Under the pieces are notes generated by a model. The model did not search any database. It was given only the letters and a program-made list of their open reading frames with translations, and was not told where the DNA came from. Made by a program: the position numbers and the translations under genes. Shown in pieces: positions 12,292 to 22,000 of a stretch of 64,000 nucleotides of DNA. Origin of the DNA: Linnemannia hyalina (Eukaryota > Mortierellomycota > Mortierellomycetes > Mortierellales > Mortierellaceae); contig JAHRHY010000006.1 of NCBI GenBank assembly GCA_019671135.1, positions 1,798,001-1,862,000 on the forward strand, given 5' to 3'. Position 1 is the first letter of the stretch; each line of letters begins with the position of its first letter.

Positions 12292-13254
12292 TTAACACGA
12301 TCCATCACCAGAGAGACCGTGGTGGGCCATGGTATTAGAATAACCATGAGAGGAACTAGTCGAAGCTAAGGAAGTCCTCGAGATAGCAGCCGTCCTTGCA
12401 GGGGCAATCGCTGTTCCATTTGACGACTGCTGCTGCTGATTCATCTCATTCACCCGAGAGGTCCGTGTCTTGGAGATTGTGGCTGAAGGAGATGGAAAGA
12501 TTGGCCGGACACGTCCCCAGCGCGCAAAATAGACCTCGCCGACAAAGACGCCCGCAAGGATGACACCCAAATAAGCCGAGTTGTAGGTCATGATGACCAA
12601 CATGAGCATGTATCCGATACCGACGACCGCGGTGGTCAAGACTGCACGGGCAACCTCGGCCTGCCAGATGAATGGCTGGGCCGTAGGAAAGGTGAGGAAT
12701 GGGAGTGGAGACGACTGGGTAGGAGAGGCAGCGGCGTAGAAGGGAGGAGGACTATGGTGTCGACGGCTGCCGTATCGCTTGGGACCTGAGGGGGTGGTGG
12801 AAGTAGGTCCTGATTGTGGCCGCTCCTGCATCATCCCCTGCTCTTGCTGGGGGAGGGAAGTTGAGGGGTTGTTGTTCTTCTCAGGATGTGGCAGAACGGC
12901 ATGGTCGCCATCGCTGTTGTTGTTGTTAATTTTGCTGCTATCAAGAGCCAAGTTCTGGTGTCCTGGGTTTCCGTCATCACTTTCGTCCTCATCGACCTGT
13001 TGATGCTGCTGCTGCAGGTAGGGGTTATGGCTGTGGCGGGAATGTAACGAGGAGTGAGGACGAGGATAGAGGTGGAGATGGAGATAGGCTTCAAGGTAGC
13101 CCTGGGCGGCGACGAGGGCCCTGAAACCTATGGAGAGGATAAAGAGACCGATGAGGGCGCCGATGTATTGGGGCTCAGACATGGGTGTCAGGTCCGGGGA
13201 CCAGACGGCTGAACCCAGACCTGGCTGGAAGCCTGATGTCATTGAGTGATCCAT
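12292..13254 (-). CDS. CTR: Ctr-family copper transporter with long cytosolic loop
   Basis: Single exon, 320 residues from the ATG at 13254. The open frame runs further upstream, but the codons before MDHSM look like translated 5' leader. Ctr proteins carry Cu(I) across the plasma or vacuolar membrane as trimers. Seen here: a Met/His N-terminus (MDHSM), TM1 at about 29-50, the TM2 MxxxM copper gate at Met218/Met222, and the TM3 GxxxG packing motif at Gly235/Gly239. Between TM1 and TM2 there are about 145 polar residues rich in Gln, Asn, Ser and Pro, much longer than in small Ctr proteins. Few Met clusters in the N-terminus make a vacuolar (Ctr2-like) role as likely as a plasma-membrane one. 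The promoter contains a 16-base palindrome and abuts the inverted duplication. Confidence 0.88.
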   Translation of the reverse strand: MDHSMTSGFQPGLGSAVWSPDLTPMSEPQYIGALIGLFILSIGFRALVAAQGYLEAYLHLHLYPRPHSSLHSRHSHNPYLQQQHQQVDEDESDDGNPGHQNLALDSSKINNNNSDGDHAVLPHPEKNNNPSTSLPQQEQGMMQERPQSGPTSTTPSGPKRYGSRRHHSPPPFYAAASPTQSSPLPFLTFPTAQPFIWQAEVARAVLTTAVVGIGYMLMLVIMTYNSAYLGVILAGVFVGEVYFARWGRVRPIFPSPSATISKTRTSRVNEMNQQQQSSNGTAIAPARTAAISRTSLASTSSSHGYSNTMAHHGLSGDGSC

Positions 13255-13472
13255 CGTCGCTGATCGGGTTGTGTGGTCGGGAGTGAAAAAGGAGGAGGGG
13301 TAGAGAAGGTGTGAAAAAGGGAGGAAGGGGAGTGAGAGAGGGTGGAGGTTGATGAGAGAGAGGTTGACGCGGGAGAAAAGGATGATGGATGAGAAAACAA
13401 TGAAGAACGGAAAAATATGAGGACCGACAGGGTGTGACAAAATAGTGGGTGGAAGAATTGACATTTGAGACC

Positions 13473-13488
13473 TGTCAAATTTTTGACA
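13473..13488. promoter_or_regulatory. Perfect 7+7 palindrome upstream of the copper transporter
   Basis: TGTCAAA-TT-TTTGACA lies 219 bases upstream of the transporter ATG. A further CTGTC copy follows at 13494. It could be a dimeric factor site or a chance palindrome; no known copper-response motif is matched with confidence. Confidence 0.3.
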
Positions 13489-13530
13489 AGGTCCTGTCAG
13501 GATTCCCTGCTTCCCCTTAAGCATGTCCAT

Positions 13531-13610
13531 CTTCTGGAATCTGGATGGCCCCTTTGATCGCTCGTGCTGCATTTCTCTGAAACCTGCAACCACCACCATC
13601 TAACAACTGT
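13531..13610 (+). repeat. Outer, more diverged part of the left arm
   Basis: CCCTTTGATCGCTCGTGC at 13550-13567 recurs in reverse complement near 14715-14735. The stretch with GGTGGTGGTTGCAGG (minus strand) matches 14188-14220 loosely. The right copy has about 480 extra bases between these two blocks, so either the right copy has an insertion or the left copy a deletion. Confidence 0.6.
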
Positions 13611-13833
13611 TTTTCTTGCTTTCAGGCCCTCTCTACCTTGATCGCGACCCCCCTCCGCGATCGCCTCTTTCCCAAAAATTCACTCAGCCCTTTATTGATT
13701 ATTACATGGCATTCACAAACGAGGCGAAATTTCACCCTTCCATCCCCCCCACTTGATCTTCTTCATTTGTTCTTTTTCTTTCTCAACGACCAACACAAAG
13801 CACACCTGAACGGCTTTACTCTGGCTTTTTAAG
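13611..13833 (+). repeat. Left arm of large inverted duplication
   Basis: These ~220 bases recur in reverse complement at 13944-14172 with more than 90 percent identity by eye; the inner 150 bases are almost identical. The arm starts with a polypyrimidine tract and CAG that looks like a 3' splice site. It then has a short open segment ending FIDYYMAFTNEAKFHPS and a stop, then 3'-UTR-like sequence. It therefore looks like the last exon and 3' end of a gene on the plus strand. Confidence 0.85.
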
Positions 13834-13943
13834 GTCGTTTATTTCTTGTTCATCGGGGTAGTCGTCTCCAGCGTGTAGGATGGCCTGGACGAAGGCAGAC
13901 AAAGACTTAAGAACGACTCTTGGTTCCACGACCGCGGCCGCCG
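13834..13943. other. Spacer of the inverted duplication
   Basis: 110 bases between the arms, GC-rich at its right end with a GCGGCCGC site at 13935-13942. No gene or promoter is recognised. Confidence 0.6.
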
Positions 13944-14172
13944 CTTAAAAAGCAGCAGAGTAAAAGCCGTTCAGGTGTGCTTTGTGTTGGTCGTTGAGAA
14001 AGAAAAAGAACAAATGAAGAAGATCAAGTGGGGGGGATGGAAGGGTGAAATTTCGCCTCGTTTGTGAATGCCATGTAATAATCAATAAAGGGCTGAGTGA
14101 ATTTTTGGGAAAGAGGCGATCGCGGAGGGGGTGTCGCGGTCAAGGTAGAGGGGTCTGAAAGCAAGAAAAAAA
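13944..14172 (-). repeat. Right arm of large inverted duplication
   Basis: Reverse complement of 13611-13833. The open segment seen in the left arm is shifted here by one extra base in a C run (GACACCCCC against GACCCCCC), so at least one arm cannot encode the same C-terminus in the same way. Confidence 0.85.
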
Positions 14173-14880
14173 AGTCGTGTCGAAAGATTTGTTGTCAAAA
14201 GGATAGTAGATGGCGATAGTTGTAGGTTTTAAAACAGGAAAAGGGTGGATCTTTCGCGTGGATTTAAAGTTGTCAACAAAGTCAGTGAAGCTCCTCGTCG
14301 TACGAAGGCCTTGACCTCATACGCAAGGGGAACATCTGTTTTAGACGAAAACTCGCGAAGGGATGTTGATGGATTGGGAGGCGACCGAGGGCGGATAAAA
14401 CCAACGAACAAATAAAAGGCCAAGCAGGCAACAACAGGCAAAAGAATAAAAGGAAAAAGTGTGATCGTTGGTGTAGAAGACAGATGTAGAATGAGATAGA
14501 AAAGAACGAAGAAGATGAAACAAGACGTCGAAACGCGATGGAGGGGGTAACTCAATTACAGGTGAGGCCGATGAGAATGGAAAGGAAATGGAGGAGGCAG
14601 CAGCAACAGGAGAGAGCGCAACGGACAAGTAGAGAGGCATAAAGAAAAAGACCCAGGTCGGATCCACCATGTTCGGTTGAGAGGCGAATAGGGTGGCTGT
14701 CATTGGGGAAAATGCAGCACGAGCGATCAAAGGGGTAATCCAGAAGAAGACCAAGGAAAAGAAGGAGAGAAGAAGAGGAGAGCCAGATAGATGAATGCCC
14801 AGCGGAAGTTGTCATCAAGTCATCAAGACAAGGTAGAGTATATCGGAAGAATAATGTCTTCATCAGGGAGAACGAGGAGG
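13944..14880 (-). pseudogene. Probable decayed multi-pass membrane protein gene
   Basis: On the minus strand, hydrophobic protein-like segments occur in succession but in different frames: DDNFRWAFIYLALLFF (about 14820-14770), then FFWITPLIARAAFSPMTATL and VDPTWVFFFMPLYLSVAL (14750-14600), then FYLFVGFIRPRSPP to TTLNPRERS (14430-14240), then the shared C-terminal exon in the right arm. No set of GT..AG introns joins them cleanly, which suggests frameshifts. The segment pattern suggests several membrane helices. The left arm carries a shorter inverted copy, so this is likely the donor. The family is not identified; it could be a functional gene whose introns I misread. Confidence 0.35.
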
Positions 14881-15214
14881 AACCGAAGGGGATTCTGAGG
14901 TAATGCTAGCTATTTATGTGGAGGTGCGGTTCGGCCAAAGTCCCGGGATCGGCAGAGCATCAAAGCCGACCAGGCGGTCCGAAGCGTACCTAGACTCAGG
15001 ATCCAAAGGGACAGTAGGGGTCATGGCGACCAGATATGTGACAGTCTCTGGTCACGTGTGAATCATCGGAAGGAGATCAATTAGCTGATATTAATGAAAG
15101 CAAAAAGGTGGTTTTTATTCAAAGATGACTAGACGCGTCCAATTGGCAAGATGATGACAAAAGGTGAAGTCAGCCTGGGAGTAAAAATTTGATGGCTGCC
15201 GATCACACATCCAT
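14881..15214. other. Intergenic, no feature seen
   Basis: Short interval between the decayed membrane gene and the 3' end of the Mn-SOD gene. Nothing recognised. Confidence 0.5.
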
Positions 15215-16465
15215 TTACTTGTGGGCCTTGGTGAAGCGGTCGGTGACAGTCTTCCAGTTGATGACGTGCCAGATGGCGTTGAGGTAGTCGGGGCGGACGT
15301 TCTTGTACTGGAGATAGTAGGCGTGCTCCCAGACATCAATTCCCAGAAGGGGGATCAATCCAGTGGTGGGCTTGAGGGGATCCTGGTTGGCGGTGGTGGC
15401 AATCTCAAGACGCTTGAACTCCTTGTTGTAGCCCAACCAACCCCATCCGGAACCCTGAACAGCGGCAGTCTGGGTGTTGAACTTGGAGACGAACTGGTCA
15501 AACGAGCCCCAGGACTTCTCGATCTCCTTAAGGAGCTCACCCGAGGGCTTGGGGACCTCCTTGTGGCCGGGGGCCAAGTTCTCCCAGAAGAGGGTGTGGT
15601 TGATGTGACCTGTTTACAAACGGTGAATAGATCGGCTAATTAATATGATTAATCATAAGAGATGCAACACTTTGCTACGCGAAAAGAAGTAGATACAACG
15701 TACCACCACCGTTGAACTTGATGGCAGACTGGATGGAGATCTCCTCGTTGACATCCTTGCTCTGGAAGGCAGATCCGAGCTTCTCCTCGGCGGCGTTGAG
15801 GTTGTTGATATAGGCTAAAAAGAGTGGTGGACCAAGCATTGTAGTTCAGTGTTAATAAAAGATTGAGCATCGGGGTAAGCGGCTGCATTAGTGCGCAGAC
15901 CATGCCGTCTTGGTGGCGTGTAGTTTTTTGATCAGTTTTGTAGGGCATTCAGTTGGACACCATTAGCATTCACACGCCCACGTACTCTGGTGGTGCTTGG
16001 CGTGGTGGATCTTCATGATCTCTCCACTGATGTAGGGCTCCAAAGCCTATAGTGAAAAGGTGAGGGGTGAAAAAAAAGGAAAGGAGCGTGAGAATGAAAG
16101 CCATACAAACTGACACCAAGAACGCGAAATCGACGCGGTCTGCGCAGGCATTGAGACACAGCCAACGATAAAACGTACCTCATAGGCGTATGGGAGAGCT
16201 ATACAAGCAAAGAAAGAAAGCAAAAAGACACAGCGGTTAGAATTGGTTTATGAGGGTTGATTAATCGCTGCTCACTGCGCATTCGATCCTGTCGTTGCAA
16301 AGACCCATGGATTCAGAGGATTACGAGAATGAACGAAAAGTTGATGCAAGGTGCGGAAATAAATCTCCGTAGGGTCTTACCGGGGAGGGTGTGCTTGTAG
16401 CGGAGACCGGCAAAGGCCGAGGGCTTGTTGATGGCTGCAAAGGTGCGGGGGATGGAGCGAAGCAT
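15215..16465 (-). CDS. SOD2: Mitochondrial manganese superoxide dismutase
   Basis: Five exons: 16465..16381, 16198..16179, 16046..15986, 15814..15704, 15609..15215; phases agree and give 223 residues. It converts superoxide to hydrogen peroxide and oxygen in the mitochondrial matrix. Residues 1-25 form a basic, acid-free import sequence ([16 protein letters not shown]). The mature part starts at KHTLPALPYAYEALEPY. All metal-ligand regions are present: [20 protein letters not shown], and [11 protein letters not shown] with the Asp and His ligands; [10 protein letters not shown] is the usual active-site Gln/Trp region (here WGWLGYN). Exon 2 has only 20 bases and is supported by an exact phase match and family alignment. 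It is divergent to the START-domain gene, with about 600 bases between the two start codons. Confidence 0.96.
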
Positions 16466-17061
16466 GTTGGTTGAAGTGTGAGTGGAGAAGTAACGGAAGC
16501 TGTGTGCGTGAAAAAAGAATAGAAAAGGAGAAAAAGAAGCGAAGCGGAGCCCTACCTTTTGCCCTCCCGGGTCAGCTTTCGAGTGACGTCAGAAATTAGC
16601 TCGTGATAAACGCGTAGGGATTGCTTCACACATCAACGGCCTACTCAGCCAGCTCAATCTTTCAGTCCGCAACCACGGATACGAAGCAAGGTACAACGGG
16701 ATTGACCGCCGGATGGATACCTCAAAATAACAACCAAAAGAAAGAAAGAAAAAAAAGTAAAGGCAAGCACTTGTCGGAACCATCCTTACCTTCCACACTT
16801 GACTGATCCCCTTTTCCAAGCGCACTCAGCTAATCTTCCCACGAATGAATGAGTGATCCCAATGTGATCCAATATCATGGAAGATCGCGTGCTTTCTTTC
16901 TCACCTTGATTGCCTTTTGGTATCTCTACCACCGCCTTCCCAACTCCTTTTTTTTGAACCTTCCTGTATCGACACGCCTCTTTTGTTCTTTCTCTTTTTC
17001 TTACTACTTCCCTACTCTTTTCTCTACACCATCACACCACTACATTCATATTCAAAAAAAA
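16466..17061. promoter_or_regulatory. Divergent promoter region, Mn-SOD / START-domain gene
   Basis: 596 bases between opposing start codons. The right half is a C/T-rich leader running into the ATG at 17062. No TATA box or stress-response element is clear. Confidence 0.5.
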
Positions 17062-17945
17062 ATGTTTACTGAAGCACAAGTCAACGATGCCATCGTCGAG
17101 ATGAAGGTCCCCAACGTCACTTCTTGGGAGCTATTCTCACAGGTGCCTAATTTCAAGGTCTACCGTCGATCCGTCCCCAATAGCTCGTTGAAGGAGTACA
17201 AGGTTTTAGGATCCTACCCTGATTTGCCCACACGCTACCTTCTTCGAGCCTACACTGACTTGGACTTTCGCAAGTCCTGGGACTCTAACATGATCGGCTG
17301 GAAGGCTCTCCCTAACCACCGCCTGCATTTTACTGCAAAGTTTCCCTGGCCACTGTATCCACGCGACTATGTCTATGAGCTCCGCACACAGGAATTCGCA
17401 GAGGGCGTGGTCTGTGTGAATGGCAAGAGTGTGTTTGATGAGGCTGCTCCTGAGCGGTCGGGCACAGTCCGTGTGGACGAATTTAGACAGGATGTGGTTA
17501 TCCAACCTACCGAGGATGGCCGCGGCTGCAACATTTGGTTTGGCTACTACGACAACCCCAAGGTACAACATCGCTCTGCTACTGTTACTGTTGCCGCTCT
17601 GTGTTATACTTCTTATGTGAATACGCCGATTGGATCTGATAACTCTCCATACTTTGTGACAAAAAACAGGGCAATATTCCTTCAAGTATCATCAACTGGG
17701 CGGCCAAGTCTGGCATTCCTTGTAAGCTCTTTTCAGGAATGAACGCAGAGTAGGAACTCGTCCGGATCCTAGGTTCCGTCACTGATCTATACTTTGTCTT
17801 AATACAATCTTCTTGCATAGCCTTCCTGAACTCGATGAGAGACGCGGGCCTTCGGTTGATGAAGACGGACGAGGAGAGCGGAGTTCTTGACGAGAAGATC
17901 CAGCCCATGTCGTCGACCGCCACGCCTTTGCCAGTCAACTGCTAG
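17062..17945 (+). CDS. START-domain lipid-transfer protein (PCTP/StarD2-like)
   Basis: Exons 17062..17562, 17670..17721 and 17821..17945 encode 225 residues, about the size of one START domain. START proteins bind a single lipid in a hydrophobic pocket and move it between membranes. Family-like features are VPNFKVYRRSVP near the N-terminus, YTDLDFRKSWDSNM, FPWPLYPRDYVYELR, and the C-terminal helix sequence NIPSSIINWAAKSGIPSFLNSMRDA, characteristic of phosphatidylcholine-transfer-type members. No targeting signal or membrane segment is seen, so it is probably cytosolic. The ligand cannot be read from sequence. The ATG at 17062 follows an A-run and begins the conserved domain; an in-frame upstream ATG at 16849 would add a stretch resembling translated leader. 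Confidence 0.88.
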
Positions 17946-19076
17946 GAAGAGCAAAAGTGAGTGTGTGCCAAAGTTTTCTACAGATAGATACGCCTGCTTC
18001 TTTTTTTTAGGACAATTAAAAAAAAAAGTGCCAGGAGTATGAAAGAGAAGGAAACAAAGACAGAAGAGGCGAGACGCGTCGTGCTTGTGCTTGTCACCCA
18101 ACAAATGATCCGTTTGAGCCATGTGCAGGGCCCCAATCCATGGCTGGTGGCTTAGCAGCCATTCATTTCTTTTTTTTTTCTTTCAAGCAAAATCCCAATA
18201 ACCCCCTCTCTCCCCTTCTCTCAAACAACACACACTTTCCACCTCGCCCTCTTCCCTTATTTTTTACTCTCACCTCGCGCCTTGTCTACGACTACTCTGT
18301 TTACTACGACTTCTACTACGAGCTGTGTGTGTGTGTATTCCCTAGTTGTGGCTCCCTTCCAACCCCGTGTGCCTGTGTATGTATGAATACCTGTAACCTG
18401 TTTGACTATTGTCTCTTGCATTGAACTCTCTCTCTCTCCCTCTTTTTCCTCTCTTTCCGCCTCCGCCATCACCATTGCCTGCCTGCTGTCTGTTCTGTTC
18501 TGTTCGTATCGTCGCCCTGTCCCTGTTTTCATCCTCCTCCCTTCAACCTTCCTCCACTCCTTGTCGTTGTCATCGTCCTCCTCTCTCTCTTTCTCTCTCT
18601 CTCTCTTTTTTTTCATCTTCGCCACACCTTGTGCCTCCTTCCTCATCCGATCGATCTCTACTCTCTGCCCACCCAACCGCCCCCATGAACGATGACGATC
18701 AACCAGCTCCTCCTACTTCTTTACTTTTACTTTCTTCTTTTCACCTCTTTTCCGACCCTCGATACCCTTGTCTCGCCGCACGACAGACGCGTCGACTACC
18801 AGCAACCAAAGGATGGCGTCTATTTGGATCCCGATCATCCCTTTTGTCAGCCTTCATACTCAGATTAACCAAACAACTCAGCCAACCACCTTGCCCGATT
18901 CCCAAGCTTTCGCTCTCTTTTGCACCCTGGACATTCATAAACTAACGCCCTCTTTTTGTCCCTTCTCTACCCTTATTCTTCCTTGCAACCACCAGTTACC
19001 TACAAAAACCAAAGAGTATTATCCGCCCGTTGCCCTGCTTACCTGCCCAACTCTACCACGCTGACGAACAACCTCC
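17946..19076. other. Long C/T-rich upstream region of CHD1
   Basis: About 1.1 kb with dense CT and TTC runs (18420-18620) and GT-rich patches. It is consistent with promoter and leader of the CHD1 gene. Short open frames here are composed of these low-complexity tracts. Confidence 0.5.
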
Positions 19077-22000
19077 ATGGACTGTAAGTGCTCTTCCACC
19101 TTCACACCTTCTCACACCCATACACCCATCCCAACACCCTCTTCCCTAGTCACTCAATTAGTGTTCTATCTCATCCAGAAGAAACGGAAACAAACCCCTA
19201 TGCAGCACACTCCTCCTCCCTCCTTCCTGTTGCCACGATCTCACTCTTGCCTTGGAAGTATGCTTTTGGGAATCAACAACAGTCAAGTCCGCTGTGATCG
19301 CATTTGAAATCAGGCCCCTCCCGAAAAACAAAAAAAAACAAAAAAAAACGATGAAACCTAACATCACACCCTCGCACACGCACCATGCCTCCTCCACCTC
19401 CTCTCTTGTTGCAATGGTGTTTCTTGTTGCTATGCTGCCTGTCTTTTTTTGGAAGCGTCCCTCGACTAGCATGCAACCCCCCCCTCTCCCCTCTCGTCCC
19501 TGTTCCACCTCAACGCACGGATGGAATTCACTGCAGGACACCAGCGGTTGTGTGGCTCTGCGTTGCTGACAAAGAGCCGTGTAGAGTGCCAATACGATAC
19601 ACTCGAGAGACGATCGAGCTAGGTCTATTGATCGACGCAGCTCACAATCCACCCATACATATATACTGATGCTATCAGTACTGATATTACATCTCCCAAA
19701 TTCTCGGTAGCCCAAGACTCGTCTGCGTATGAAGACGACGGAGCATCCTCACCAATCCATCGCAAGCGCCGCTCCTCCGACAGTCTCTCGGACAGCGAGG
19801 ATAGACACAAAAGCCGGAGCAGAGTTAACAACAGCAACAGCAACAATAAGTCAGGGTCAGAAGCATCATCTTTCGAATCCTCTACCGACGACGATGACGA
19901 CGACGATGAACCCGACTATCCGCCCAAGAAATCTTCTTCTCGGCGCCAAGATGAAAGCACCTATGACAGCTTCGAGGAGGTTAACGGGTCTGATTCCAGT
20001 CAGGTCCGTTCTAATAAGGCGCCTCGGACAAGTAGGACGGAGTTTCGCAATGTCGACGCAGAGCTTTATGACCTTCGTAGATCAGGCAGGAGTCGCCGTG
20101 CACCCAAGATTATCGATGACGACGATGATGAAGACGAGGACGAAGAAGTAACTTTCATGCACATTACAGCTTCAATTGAAACGCACCAGGCTTGCGCACT
20201 CATTAATTTTCATCAGACTGACATTGTTTTGCTCTTGTTTTCTTACGCCTTCAGAGTGATTTTGAAAACGACGATAACGACGGATCGGACTCTGGTTCTG
20301 GGCTTGGTGATGGATCAGACGACAGTGGTAGTGATTACGGATATGGCAGCAAGAAGAAGACCACGAGAAAGGCTGCAAAGTCTTCAAGATCTTTAGGACG
20401 GAAAGGTAATACCTCGCATAATCTTTATCGACCTAGCCCTGCACAACTTTTACAAAGCTTCCTAGATGGCAGCAAACTGAGGCCGAATTCAAACCGCCTC
20501 TCATTTTTCTGGTGATAGAACCGAGATCCAATGAAAGCACCATCCAAAGGATAATTCCTCAGGACACCCCATCATCCGCCAGTGATTCGGATGGAGACTG
20601 GGGCAGCAGCTCCAAGAAAAAGTCTAGCAGCAGGCGCAGGAGAACAGCTTCATCAGGTAGGCGTCGTATGTGATTCTCAACTGTGAGCCATGACATCAGA
20701 GCAAAGGGAATGGATTATACGCGATAACTCACAGTTTAGAATATTTTTTCTCGTGTCATCTTGTTTAATAGCCAACAAAGACACCGACCAAGGAGTCCGC
20801 TATTCTTCGCGCGGTGGACAAGTCAACTATAACGAGGACGAGAACGATTGGGGCATTAGCTCAGAGGACGACAAGCTCCCAATGTATACCAAGCTAGTGG
20901 TGCAAGAAGAGGAAGGCGATGTTATTGAAAGTATTCATGATTTCCGTCGCACAGGTACGAAGGAAAACATTCCGATGATGCTCAAACACTGGAATTCAAA
21001 ATATTGGTGGCGTTTGTGTCTTTTTCTCTTGAACAAAGATATTAAATTATGATCACCACCTTTTGCTATTCCTCTCAAATCAGAATCAGACGATGCGGAC
21101 GATGCAGACGAGCCCGATGACCCGCACAACAACATGGAGTATCTGATCAAATGGAAACAGCACAGCCACATGCACAACACCTGGGAGCCCTACCAAGACC
21201 TCCGACAGTACAAGGGCTTCAAGAAGGTCGACAGCTACATCCATCGCTTTGTCTACCCCGAGATCGCCCTCAAGTCTGACCCCAACACCATGCGCGAGGA
21301 GATCGAGCAATCCGATGTCAACCGAGAGATGCTTCGTGACGAGCTCAAGGACTATCGATCCGTCGAGCGCATCATCGCCTCCAGAACCTCGAAATCAGGC
21401 GAGACGGAATACTTTTGCAAATGGAACCGCTTGGCCTACAGCGCTGCTACCTGGGAAGTTGAGGATCGGATTTCGGACAATCACCAGGCAGAGATTGATG
21501 CATTCCTGGACCGTGAGTCAAGTCAGAAGGTTCCATATAAAACGACCATCTACCCCAAGGGACAGCGACCACCCTTCAAAAAGTTGGTCACCCAGCCTGA
21601 ATACCTGGTGGGAGGTCAGCTCCGTGACTACCAATTAACTGGATTGAACTGGATGTCTCGTCTCTGGTCCAGGAACGAGAACGGTATCCTAGCAGACGAG
21701 ATGGGTCTAGGCAAGACGGTACAGTCTATCTCGATCATATCCTTCCTGTTTCATCAACACAACCTCTACGGTCCCTACCTGGTCGTGGTTCCACTTTCGA
21801 CAATCGGCGCATGGCAACGCGAGTTTGAGCGGTGGGCTCCTGATATGAACATGATTGTGTACATTGGTGACGGCGCGAGTCGACAAACCATCCGCGATTA
21901 CGAGTTCTACCAGAATGGCTCAACCACCAAGATCCGGTTCAATGTTCTCCTGACGACCTTCGAGTTGGTGCGCATGGACCGCGCAGAGCTGGACAAGATC

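Noticed and set aside
15221..15643. 140-codon plus-strand frame
   Set aside because: It is the antisense shadow of the last Mn-SOD exon, whose protein is unmistakable on the minus strand.
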